Source: Pseudomonas nicosulfuronedens
GTDB lineage: Bacteria > Pseudomonadota > Gammaproteobacteria > Pseudomonadales > Pseudomonadaceae
Direction of reading: 5' to 3'
DNA: 64,000 bases
Assembly (NCBI RefSeq): GCF_005877905.1
Contig: NZ_SWDV01000018.1
Coordinates: forward strand, 1-64,000
Shown: piece after piece, positions 56,435 to 64,000 of the stretch
Layout: every line of letters starts with the position of its first letter
Position numbering within the stretch: the first letter of the stretch is position 1
Program-made: the position numbers and the translations under genes
Notes under the pieces: generated by a model
What the model was told of the DNA's origin: nothing
Seen by the model: the letters and a program-made list of their open reading frames with translations, nothing else
The model's database searches: none

Positions 56435-58639
56435 ATGGAGTCCCTATTCACCCCTAATCGCCTGGCGCTGGCCATGGTCCTGTCGTTTCAGCCGTTGGCC
56501 GTGATGGCCGCCGATGCCGAGATCCCCGGTGACGTCGTGGAATTCGGCGAAACCGTCGTCACCGCGGAGCAGGAGGCCAAGCAGGCGCTGGGCTCCTCGG
56601 TGATCACCGCCGAGGACATCGAGCGCCACCCGCCGGCCAACGACCTGTCGGAGATCATCCGTCGCCAGCCCGGCGTGAACCTGACCGGCAACAGCGCCAG
56701 TGGTGCCCGCGGCAACAACCGGCAGATCGACCTGCGCGGCATGGGCCCGGAAAACACCCTGATCCTCATCGACGGCAAGCCCTCCAGTTCGCGTAATGCC
56801 GTGCGCTATGGCTGGAACGGCGACCGCGATACCCGGGGCGATACCAACTGGGTACCGGCCGAGGCGGTGGAGCGAATCGAGATCCTTCGCGGTCCGGCGG
56901 CGGCGCGCTATGGATCCGGCGCCATGGGCGGGGTGGTGAACATCATTACCAAGCGCCCGAGCGAAGAGCTCAAGGGGCAGGTCAGCCTTTACACGCTGAT
57001 GCCCGAGGACAAGGCCGAGGGCGCCAGCCAGCGCGCCAACTTCAACCTCAGCGGCGCCCTGGCGGACAACCTGACCTTCCGCACCTACGGCGGTCTGTCG
57101 AAGACCGATGCGGACGACCTCGACATCAACGCTGACCAGGCCAAGGCGGCGCTGCCGGCCGGTCGCGAGGGTGTGCGCAACAAGGACATCGACGGCCTGC
57201 TGAGCTGGCGGGTCAACGACGAACACACCCTGGAACTGAGCGCCGGCTATGGGCGCCAGGGCAACATCTATGCCGGCGACACCATGAACAGCAATGGCGG
57301 CGGCGACATTGACTACATCTCCAGCCTCTACGGCCACGAGACCAATGTCATCCAGCGCAGTACCTGGGACCTGACCCACCTCGGCCACTTCGACTGGGGC
57401 ACCACCAAAAGCTCGCTGAACTATGAGTACGTGCGCAACTGGCGGATGAACGAAGGCCTGGCCGGCGGGCCGGAAGGCTCGATCAACGATACCGGCGCGG
57501 CCATGTCGCGGTTGCGCAATACCCGCGCCAGCAGCGAGGTGAACCTGCCGCTGGCCTGGGGCGAGACCCCACACATGCTGACCCTTGGCGGTGAATACCT
57601 CTACGAGTCGCTCAACGACCAGGGCTCGTTCCGCCCGCAGAGCTTCGATCCGAGCAACGGCTCGGGCGATGCGATTGCCGGATTCGACCGCTCCGATTCG
57701 AAGATGACCGCCAGCAGCAACGCATTGTTCGTCGAGGACAACATCCAGTACGGCGACACCACCCTGACGCCCGGCCTGCGCTTCGACCACCACAACCAGT
57801 TCGGCGACAACTGGAGTCCGAGCTTGAACCTGGCGCACCAGATCACCGACGCGCTGAGCATCAAGGGCGGCATCGCCCGCGCCTACAAGACGCCGAACCT
57901 GTACCAGTCCAATCCCAACTACCTGCTGTACAGCCGCGGTAACGGCTGCAGCGTGAACCAGACCAACTCCGGTGGTTGCTACCTGGTGGGCAATGCCGAC
58001 CTGAAGCCGGAAACCAGCATCAACAAGGAAATCGGCCTGCTCTACGACAAGGGCGACTGGCGCGTCAGCGGAACCTACTTCCGCAACGACTACAAGAACA
58101 AGATCATCGGTGGCACCGATGTGCTCTACACCATCAACAGCGGGCGCCGTGTCACCCAGTGGGTGAATGCCGACAAGGCGCTGGTAGAGGGTGTCGAGGG
58201 CAACTTCTTCGTCGAGCTGACGCCGACCCTGGACTGGAACACCAACCTCACGGTGATGATGAAGAACGACGATCGCGACACCGGCGAGCCGCTGAGCGTG
58301 ATTCCCAAATACACGGTCAACACCACACTGGACTGGCAGGCCACCGACCAGCTGTCGTTCCAGCTGGCCGGCACCTACTACGGCAAGCAGGAATCGCCCA
58401 GCTACAACTATCGCCTGCAGGAGGACTACGACGAGGCCGCACAACAGGATCTCGATCCCTATGGCCTCGTGGATGTCAGCGCCGGCTACGCCTTCACTCG
58501 GAACTACAAGGTGCGGGTGGGCGTGAACAACGTCTTCGACAAGCAGATCTATCGTGAAGGCAATGCCAGCAGCGCCGGCGCCAGTACCTACAATCAGCCG
58601 GGGCGGGCGCTGTTTGCAGCGGTGGATTTCACCTTCTGA
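56435..58639 (+). CDS. TonB-dependent catecholate siderophore receptor, PirA/FepA family
   Basis: A 734-residue outer-membrane receptor. Signal peptide about 1-25; a near-N-terminal TonB-box-like ETVVTAEQE; plug domain (SSVITAEDIERHPPANDLSEIIRRQPGVNLTGN, GAMGGVVNIITKRP); 22-strand barrel ending in phenylalanine (AAVDFTF). The plug segment RDTRGDTNWVPAEAVERIEILRG is characteristic of FepA/PfeA/PirA receptors for enterobactin-like or degraded catecholates. The paired cysteines NGCSVNQTNSGGC lie in an extracellular loop as in that family. A candidate Fur box lies upstream. Confidence 0.88.
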   Translation: MESLFTPNRLALAMVLSFQPLAVMAADAEIPGDVVEFGETVVTAEQEAKQALGSSVITAEDIERHPPANDLSEIIRRQPGVNLTGNSASGARGNNRQIDLRGMGPENTLILIDGKPSSSRNAVRYGWNGDRDTRGDTNWVPAEAVERIEILRGPAAARYGSGAMGGVVNIITKRPSEELKGQVSLYTLMPEDKAEGASQRANFNLSGALADNLTFRTYGGLSKTDADDLDINADQAKAALPAGREGVRNKDIDGLLSWRVNDEHTLELSAGYGRQGNIYAGDTMNSNGGGDIDYISSLYGHETNVIQRSTWDLTHLGHFDWGTTKSSLNYEYVRNWRMNEGLAGGPEGSINDTGAAMSRLRNTRASSEVNLPLAWGETPHMLTLGGEYLYESLNDQGSFRPQSFDPSNGSGDAIAGFDRSDSKMTASSNALFVEDNIQYGDTTLTPGLRFDHHNQFGDNWSPSLNLAHQITDALSIKGGIARAYKTPNLYQSNPNYLLYSRGNGCSVNQTNSGGCYLVGNADLKPETSINKEIGLLYDKGDWRVSGTYFRNDYKNKIIGGTDVLYTINSGRRVTQWVNADKALVEGVEGNFFVELTPTLDWNTNLTVMMKNDDRDTGEPLSVIPKYTVNTTLDWQATDQLSFQLAGTYYGKQESPSYNYRLQEDYDEAAQQDLDPYGLVDVSAGYAFTRNYKVRVGVNNVFDKQIYREGNASSAGASTYNQPGRALFAAVDFTF

Positions 58640-58650
58640 CGACGCCCATG

Positions 58651-58679
58651 AAAAAGCCCCGCATCAGGCGGGGCTTTTT
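58651..58679. terminator. Bidirectional terminator
   Basis: AAAAAGCCCCGC-ATCAG-GCGGGGCTTTTT between the convergent receptor and symporter genes; usable on both strands. Confidence 0.9.
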
Positions 58680-58696
58680 CGTCTTTGCTCAGGCAA

Positions 58697-60151
58697 TCAG
58701 TTGCTGGCAGCGGCGGCGGCCATGTCCGACACGCTTTCGCCACGGTGTGCGCTGAATTGCGGAGCCAGGGAGCCGGCGATCATGCCGATGGCGCTGCAGA
58801 TCAGGCCCACCAGCTGCGGCGGCCAGAAGTCGCCTTCCTGGTGGCCCAGCTCCAGCGATACCCAGCCGATCAGGCCGCAGGCGATGGCGGTCAGGGCACC
58901 CTGGGTAGTGGCGCGCTTCCAGAACAGGCCGAAGAACAGCGGCACCACGGCGGCGACCAGGGTCACCTTGTAGGCGTTGCCGACCATCTCGTAGATGCTG
59001 GCGTTGGACAGCAGGGCGAACAGGCAGGTGGCGACGGTCATCGCCAGCACGCTGCAACGCATGGCCAGCAGGGCCTGGCGGTCATTCATGTTGGGCAGGA
59101 AGTGCTTGACGATGTTCTCGGTCAGGGTCACCGACGGGGCCAGCAGGGCACCGGAGGCGGAGGACATGATCGCCGAGAGCAGGGCGCCGAAGAACATGAT
59201 CTGGGCGAACAGCGGGGTGCGTTCCAGGATCAGGCGCGGCAGGATCTGCTGGGAGTCTTCGGTCAGCCAGTGCTTGACCATCTCCGGCTCGATCATCTGC
59301 GCGGCGTAGATCAGGAAGATCGGCAGCATGCAGAAGACCAGGTAGCAGCAGGCACCGGTCATGGTGGCGCGCTTGGCGATCGTCTCGGTCTTGGCCGACA
59401 TCACGCGGGCATACACGTCCTGCTGCGGGATGGAGCCGAACATCATGGTTACCGCGGCGCCGAGGAAGGCGACGATGTCCTTGGCCGAGGTGCCGTGCAG
59501 GAAGGTGAACTTGCCTTCGCTGGCGGCATGGCTGATCACGTTGACCGGGCCGCCGGCCATGTCGCCGATCAGCCAGACCAGGTAGAACAGGCCGCAGACG
59601 ATGATGATCATCTGCAGGAAGTCAGTCAGCGCCACCGACCACATGCCACCGAACAGGGTGTGCAGCAGGACGATGATGGTGCCGATGATCATGCCCTGGG
59701 TGGTGGTGATGCCGCCGTCGGAGAGCACGCTGAAGACCACGCCCAGCGCGGTGATCTGTGCGGCGACCCAGCCCATGTAGGAAATGATGATCACCAGGCT
59801 GGTGAAGATTTCCACGTGCTGGCCGAAGCGCTTGCGGAAGAAGTCACCGATGGTGAGCAGGTTCAGACGGTACAGCGGGCGGGCGAAGACCACGCCGACC
59901 AGCATCAGGCAACCGAAGGAGCCGAAGGGGTCTTCGATGATTCCGGCGAAGCCTTCTTCGAGGAAGGTGGCCGGAATGCCCAGCACGGCTTCGGAGCCGA
60001 ACCAGGTGGCGAACACCATGGTCACGACGAGGGGGAAGGACATGCTACGACCGGCGGCCGCGTAGTCCGAGGAGTTGTGCACGCGGGTGGTGGCGTAGAA
60101 ACCGACAGCTACGGTGATCACCAGATACACCGCTACAAACCAGATCAGCAT
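58697..60151 (-). CDS. Sodium:solute symporter family transporter
   Basis: A 484-residue SSS-family permease with about thirteen membrane segments. Typical stretches: SSDYAAAGRSMSFPLVVTMVFATWFGSEAVLGIP near the N-terminus, GGMWSVALTDFLQMIIIVCGL, and LLSAIMSSASGALLAPSVTLTENIV in the sodium-site region. Substrate unknown; organic acid or amine possible. It stands alone, converging on the siderophore receptor. Confidence 0.82.
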   Translation of the reverse strand: MLIWFVAVYLVITVAVGFYATTRVHNSSDYAAAGRSMSFPLVVTMVFATWFGSEAVLGIPATFLEEGFAGIIEDPFGSFGCLMLVGVVFARPLYRLNLLTIGDFFRKRFGQHVEIFTSLVIIISYMGWVAAQITALGVVFSVLSDGGITTTQGMIIGTIIVLLHTLFGGMWSVALTDFLQMIIIVCGLFYLVWLIGDMAGGPVNVISHAASEGKFTFLHGTSAKDIVAFLGAAVTMMFGSIPQQDVYARVMSAKTETIAKRATMTGACCYLVFCMLPIFLIYAAQMIEPEMVKHWLTEDSQQILPRLILERTPLFAQIMFFGALLSAIMSSASGALLAPSVTLTENIVKHFLPNMNDRQALLAMRCSVLAMTVATCLFALLSNASIYEMVGNAYKVTLVAAVVPLFFGLFWKRATTQGALTAIACGLIGWVSLELGHQEGDFWPPQLVGLICSAIGMIAGSLAPQFSAHRGESVSDMAAAAASN

Positions 60152-60532
60152 TTGTTCGTTCCGTTGGCTCGCCGGGAACCGTGCTGCCGAGACGAAACTC
60201 AGGCAGGTGGGCCACGACTGACAAAGTTGTTTTTGTTGGGTTGCGCGGCCAAGGTCATCCGGTGCACCAGGCAGGGAAGCCGGAAAACGTAACCAGTTGC
60301 GACAACGGGCCGCAGTCTGCCAAATCCGTTAAATATGTCAAACACTTGAATCGATCATGAGCGAAAAAAATTACATCCTTAGACGAATGGTGTAGCTAAA
60401 GGATTGATTTGATTGGTTGCTAACGATCTGGAGTGACCGTTTAGTCGTTTATTTTTTACAGTCGATGTTCGATAAGCAGAACATTCGCCAAGCCGCTAGG
60501 CTCTTGGCACGGCACGCTTTGGAAGGACGTTC
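60152..60532. other. AT-rich divergent promoter region
   Basis: The gap between the symporter and dedA genes is clearly less GC-rich than its surroundings (60300-60480). I see no reading frame, repeat or clear operator in it. Confidence 0.5.
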
Positions 60533-61126
60533 ATGTTCGAGCATCTCGATCTCGCCCAACTGCTTTCCAGCTACGGCTATCCGGTGCTTTTTCTCGGTTG
60601 CCTGCTGGAGGGCGAGTCGATGCTGCTGTTGGCGGGCATCGCGGCGCATCAGGGGCTGCTTGGTTTCTCGCCGGTGGTGGTGTGGGCGACGCTGGCGGGA
60701 ACCCTGGGCGATCAGTTGCTCTTCTGGGCCGGCCGGCGCGCGGGCGACCGTGCCGTACCCTGGCTGCAACGACGCGGGCTGGCCATCGAGCGGGTCACCG
60801 CTCTGATCGAACGCTATCCGCATCTGTCGATCTTCGCGGTGCGCTTTCTCTACGGCATGCGGCTGGCCGGGCCACTGCTGATCGGCGCGAGCCGGGTAGG
60901 CCCGCTGCGCTTTCTGCTGATCAACCTGCTCGGTGCCTTCTGCTGGGCGCTGCTGTTCGCAAGCGCCGGCTATTGGGCCGGCCAGTTGCTGGAGCAGTGG
61001 TTGGGCAATCTGCGGCCTTATCGGCTGCCGGTATTCATCGCGGTGGTGCTGGTGTTCGCCGGTCTGGCGTTGTGGCGCTACGTGCGGCATCGCCACAAGC
61101 GCAAGCTCGACACCTCCGCGAACTGA
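60533..61126 (+). CDS. DedA-family membrane protein
   Basis: A 197-residue inner-membrane protein of the DedA (VTT) family: acidic residue in LLEGESMLLLAG, the GTLGDQLLFWAGRRAG segment, RFLYGMRLAGPLLIGAS with conserved Arg, and a terminal helix followed by a basic tail. DedA proteins help flip lipid carriers and maintain membrane potential. GGAAGG lies before the ATG. The next gene follows by 82 bp. Confidence 0.88.
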   Translation: MFEHLDLAQLLSSYGYPVLFLGCLLEGESMLLLAGIAAHQGLLGFSPVVVWATLAGTLGDQLLFWAGRRAGDRAVPWLQRRGLAIERVTALIERYPHLSIFAVRFLYGMRLAGPLLIGASRVGPLRFLLINLLGAFCWALLFASAGYWAGQLLEQWLGNLRPYRLPVFIAVVLVFAGLALWRYVRHRHKRKLDTSAN

Positions 61127-61208
61127 TCGCCAAGTCCTTGATACAGAGCGGTTTGGATTCGTGCGCGGGGCGATTAGAATCGCCGCTCTTTCGTTCAAGG
61201 ACGCTGTC

Positions 61209-62090
61209 ATGAGCCTTCACCAGCCCGGCATTCTCGCCACCCCGGTTCCCGCCCACGCCCGCCACCTGTTCTTCGATCTGAAGTCGCTGCAGGACCTGCC
61301 TGCCGCGCTGGATCGCCTGCTGCAGTTCGCCGATGGCGAGCGCGCGGTGGTTGGCTTCGGTGAGTCGCTGGTGCGTGCGCTCGGCCGTCGTATCGAGGGG
61401 CTGCGCGAGTTCCCGGCGATCTCCGGGGTGGGCGTCGACAACCCGTCGACCCCGCATGCCCTGTGGGTCTGGCTGCGTGGTAACGAGCGCGGCGAGCTGC
61501 TGCTGCGTACCCAGGAAGTCCAGGCCCTGCTGGCCCCGGCTTTGGAGCTGACCAGCCTGACCGAAGCCTTCCGCCACGGCAGCGGCCACGACCTGACCGG
61601 CTACGAGGACGGTACCGAGAACCCGCAGGACGACGACGCCATCGCCGCCGCCATCGTCGAAGGTGAAGCCGGGCTGGCCGGCGGCAGCTTCGCCGCGATC
61701 CAGCAATGGCGCCACCAGTTGCAGGACTTCGCCGCGCTGCCACAGCACGAGCGCGACGACATCATGGGCCGTCGCCTGAGCGACAACGAAGAACTGGACG
61801 ACGCGCCGGAGTCCGCCCACGTCAAGCGCACCGCCCAGGAGAGCTTCGAGCCGGAAGCCTTCATCGTGCGCCGCTCCATGCCCTGGACCCAGGGCCAGGA
61901 CGCCGGGCTGATGTTCCTCGCCTTCGGCTGCACCCTGGATGCCTTCGAAGTGCAACTGCGCCGCATGAGCGGGCTGGAGGACGGCATCACCGACGCGCTG
62001 TACCGCTTCAGCCGACCGCTGACCGGCGGCTACTACTGGTGCCCGCCGCGCAAGGATGGGTTGCTGGATTTGAGTGCATTGCTGGGCTGA
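61209..62090 (+). CDS. DyP-type haem peroxidase
   Basis: A 293-residue dye-decolourising peroxidase, probably class B. It has the distal GxxDG motif GYEDGTENP (Asp134), proximal haem ligand His204 (SAHVKRT) and distal arginine near RRSMPW (Arg221/222). No signal peptide, so cytoplasmic or encapsulated; no encapsulin gene is in the window. The start at 61209 is chosen because the conserved MSLHQPGIL start matches the family; the frame opens inside dedA. Confidence 0.9.
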   Translation: MSLHQPGILATPVPAHARHLFFDLKSLQDLPAALDRLLQFADGERAVVGFGESLVRALGRRIEGLREFPAISGVGVDNPSTPHALWVWLRGNERGELLLRTQEVQALLAPALELTSLTEAFRHGSGHDLTGYEDGTENPQDDDAIAAAIVEGEAGLAGGSFAAIQQWRHQLQDFAALPQHERDDIMGRRLSDNEELDDAPESAHVKRTAQESFEPEAFIVRRSMPWTQGQDAGLMFLAFGCTLDAFEVQLRRMSGLEDGITDALYRFSRPLTGGYYWCPPRKDGLLDLSALLG

Positions 62091-62107
62091 TCCTTTGCCG
62101 CACCTCG

Positions 62108-62134
62108 AAAGCCCCGCCAGCGTGCGGGCTTTTT
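62108..62134 (+). terminator. Terminator after the DyP gene
   Basis: AAAGCCCCGC-CAGCGT-GCGGGCTTTTT, with one bulged C, 18 bp after the stop. Confidence 0.8.
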
Positions 62135-62167
62135 GGGGGCAGGCTAGTGTGCGGGCATTTGGCGATG

Positions 62168-62309
62168 CCCTCTCCCTAACCCTCTCCCTGAAGGGAGAGG
62201 GGACTGTCCCGAGCGGACGGAACATTCCGTGCTCGCCGGCTGACTCCGCAATATCACTACACACCAAACGGCTCCCTCTCCCTTCAGGGAGAGGGCTGGG
62301 GAGAGGGGC
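62168..62309. repeat. Two CCCTCTCCC-type inverted repeats in a gene-free stretch
   Basis: 62168-62201 and 62273-62309, arranged head to head about 70 bp apart, filling the gap 62091-62433. Confidence 0.75.
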
Positions 62310-62433
62310 CGGAGAAGGCGCGCGCTGCGCTTGTTGTCAATGGCACCCCGATCTTCCGCGGAATTGGCTGTTGGTCCGCCACCTCGCGAGGCGTAGCGTG
62401 AATCCCACGACCTGACCACCCGAGGATTCCACC

Positions 62434-62853
62434 ATGCTCGCATCCACGTCCCTGAAGTTCCTGTTCGCCGGCCTCGGCCTGGCCCTGAGCCTGCCCGTTT
62501 TCGCCCATGGCGACGGTGCCAATGCCGAGAAGATCGAAGTCCAGCAGGAGCAGAAACTCCCTGACGCCGCTGGCAAGAAAGGCCTGATGATCACGGTTTC
62601 CTACGAGCCCGGGCAGGCCTCCGGCGCCCATGTGCACAGTGGCTCGGTGTTCGCCTACGTGCTCGAAGGTGCAGTGATCTCCCAGTTGGAAGGGCAGAAG
62701 CCGGTGACCTACCAGGCCGGCCAGTCCTGGTACGAGGCACCGAACACACCACACCTGGTGTCGCGTAATGCCAGCAACCAGAAGCCGGCCAAGCTGCTGG
62801 TGTGGATGCTGCTGGACGAGAAAGCCCCGGTGCTGACGCCGCTGAAACAGTGA
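62434..62853 (+). CDS. Secreted cupin-domain protein
   Basis: A 139-residue protein with a signal peptide (about 1-24, cut after VFA) and a single small beta-barrel cupin domain: metal histidines in GAHVHSGSVFAYVLEG and ENTPHLV-like APNTPHLVSRN. Such exported cupins are of unknown function; sugar-, hormone- or quercetin-binding roles are possible. It stands alone with its own terminator. Confidence 0.85.
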   Translation: MLASTSLKFLFAGLGLALSLPVFAHGDGANAEKIEVQQEQKLPDAAGKKGLMITVSYEPGQASGAHVHSGSVFAYVLEGAVISQLEGQKPVTYQAGQSWYEAPNTPHLVSRNASNQKPAKLLVWMLLDEKAPVLTPLKQ

Positions 62854-62864
62854 GCGCAATGAAG

Positions 62865-62886
62865 AACCCCGCCAATTGGTGGGGTT
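62865..62886 (+). terminator. Terminator after the cupin gene
   Basis: AACCCCGCC-AATT-GGTGGGGTT followed by GTTC; the T-tract is weak. Confidence 0.65.
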
Positions 62887-62940
62887 GTTCGTAGCGGGAC
62901 AGGTGTTATGCCGGCCTTTTGTCGTCCGTCACGCTGGCAT

Positions 62941-62973
62941 CGGCGGATAACCTGTTCCAGGTTATGCGCCCTG
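62941..62973. repeat. GGATAACC-type palindrome
   Basis: CGGCGGATAACCTG-TTC-CAGGTTATGCGCCCTG between the cupin and MFS genes; relative of 23964-24002. Confidence 0.7.
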
Positions 62974-62985
62974 CGCGAGTCGATC

Positions 62986-64000
62986 TCACGCCTGTGTGCC
63001 CGGCACCTTGCGGGGGGCCATGAAGAACATCCAGGCCAGCGCGAGGAAGTACATGGTCGGGATGATGGTGAAGAGGATCGCGTAGTTGTTGTGGGTGACG
63101 GTGAGGATGTAGCCGACGACCTGGGTCATGAACATGCCGCCAATCGCCGCGAACATGCCGCCAAACCCGAAGACCGTGCTCATCAGGTGCTTGGGCGTGT
63201 AGTCCATCACCAGGCTCCAGATGTTCGCCGTCCAGGCCTGGTGCGCACCCACGCCCAGGGCGATGGCGGCCACGGCGATCCACAGGCCGCTGGCCTTGGC
63301 GGCGAAGATCACGCCGATGATGGCGCAGGCGCAGATGAACATCGACAGCAGGCGTGCGTGGATGGAGTTCATGCCGCGGCCAATCAGCCACGACGACAGG
63401 ATGCCGCCGCCGATGCTGCCGAAGTCGGCGGTCAACCAGATCAGCATCAGCGGGATGCCCATCTGGGTGACGCTGATGCCCAGGCCGTACTGCTGGTTGA
63501 GGAAGGGCGGCAGCCAGTAGAGGTAGAACCAGAACACCGGGGCGGTCAGCGAATAGGCCAGGGCGAAGGCCCAGGTGCCGCGCATGCGCAGTACGGCGGA
63601 GAAGGGCACACGTTCGGCGGGCGGCTCGTCGGCTTCCTGGATGTAGTCCAGTTCACTCTGCTTCACCGTCGGGTGCTCTTCGGGGTTGAAGTACTTCAGG
63701 CTCCACAGCACCACCCAGACGAAGCCCAGCGCGCTCATGCACAGGAACGCCGCCTGCCAGCCCCAGACCGAGAGGATCAGCGGCAGCAGGGCGGGCGTAA
63801 CCATGGCTCCGACGTTGGTGCCAGCGTTGAAGATGCCGGTCGCCACCGCGCGTTCACCGGCCGGGAACCACAGGCGCGTGGTCTTCACGCAGGCCGGGTA
63901 GTTGGCCGCCTCGGTCAGGCCGAGGATAAAGCGGCAGACCATGAAGCCGGCTGCCGAAGTAGCGAGGCCATGGGCGCCGGTGGCGAAGCTCCACAGCAGC
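62986..64000 (-). CDS. MFS transporter (anion:cation symporter type), N-terminus cut by window edge
   Basis: The minus-strand frame stays open to position 64000, giving 337 residues of a longer protein. Features of the ACS family (hexuronate/glucarate-type transporters): RFILGLTEAANYPACVKTTRLWFPAGERAVATGIFNAGTNVGAM, a cytoplasmic loop EEHPTVKQSELDYIQEADEP, and eight or more membrane segments. The first one or two helices lie beyond the window. Likely imports a sugar acid; substrate uncertain. Confidence 0.85.
   Translation of the reverse strand, partial: LLWSFATGAHGLATSAAGFMVCRFILGLTEAANYPACVKTTRLWFPAGERAVATGIFNAGTNVGAMVTPALLPLILSVWGWQAAFLCMSALGFVWVVLWSLKYFNPEEHPTVKQSELDYIQEADEPPAERVPFSAVLRMRGTWAFALAYSLTAPVFWFYLYWLPPFLNQQYGLGISVTQMGIPLMLIWLTADFGSIGGGILSSWLIGRGMNSIHARLLSMFICACAIIGVIFAAKASGLWIAVAAIALGVGAHQAWTANIWSLVMDYTPKHLMSTVFGFGGMFAAIGGMFMTQVVGYILTVTHNNYAILFTIIPTMYFLALAWMFFMAPRKVPGTQA

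Noticed and set aside
58685-60292. 535-residue plus-strand frame opposite the sodium symporter
   Set aside because: Gln/His/Asp/Gly-rich complement of a membrane protein gene.

Overview
The window is a high-GC chromosomal segment of a Pseudomonas, probably from the wider P. aeruginosa / P. citronellolis / P. nitroreducens group. The evidence is gene content and order (pentapeptide-exaA / exaB-SBP-SoxYZ-like-metallohydrolase-pedH-exaC, then pqqABCDEH-ercA-ercS), several families of Pseudomonas-type REP palindromes between genes, and Pseudomonas-like GntR, PirA and aromatic amine dehydrogenase genes. No tRNA, rRNA, CRISPR array or insertion sequence was seen. The species call is inference.

Layout. 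(1) 1-1946: small unrecognised minus-strand genes, then a Bro-N antirepressor-like gene behind a structured leader that looks like a phage C4 antisense RNA; this is the most island-like part. (2) 2126-5460: a protein made of three fused RidA domains and a GapN-like aldehyde dehydrogenase. (3) 5943-9186: gluconate module gntP, gntK and the LacI-type repressor gntR, with a GntR-like palindrome in front of each gene. (4) 9514-12951: aromatic (aralkyl) amine dehydrogenase operon aauB-E-D-A plus a c-type cytochrome. (5) 13413-17141: cytosine permease, PucR-type regulator and cytosine-deaminase-like enzyme. (6) 17372-43045: a large quinoprotein alcohol-oxidation region. It holds a calcium-type alcohol dehydrogenase (exaA), its cytochrome c550 (exaB), three accessory periplasmic proteins, a lanthanide-type alcohol dehydrogenase (pedH), aldehyde dehydrogenase exaC, a quinohaemoprotein alcohol dehydrogenase with an AldA-type aldehyde dehydrogenase, a sigma-54 activator, the PQQ biosynthesis operon, and ercA/ercS. 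(7) 43061-53936: four more histidine kinases with a CheR/CheB pair between them. (8) 53979-64000: a small hypothetical protein, a diguanylate cyclase, a PirA/FepA-type siderophore receptor, a sodium:solute symporter, a DedA protein, a DyP peroxidase, a secreted cupin and the start-truncated part of an MFS transporter.

How the parts work together. Alcohols are oxidised in the periplasm by three PQQ enzymes with different metal or haem requirements. Electrons go to ExaB or to the built-in haem, aldehydes are oxidised by ExaC and AldA, and PQQ is made by the linked pqq operon. Two regulatory signatures can be read in the DNA. A 14-bp motif (roughly TACSAANNNASTAR) lies 102-115 bp before the start codons of exaB, pedH, exaC and pqqA. 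Separately, a near-perfect sigma-54 promoter with TGTNGCG/CGCNACA half-sites precedes the quinohaemoprotein operon, and a matching promoter plus half-sites precede the sigma-54 activator gene itself.
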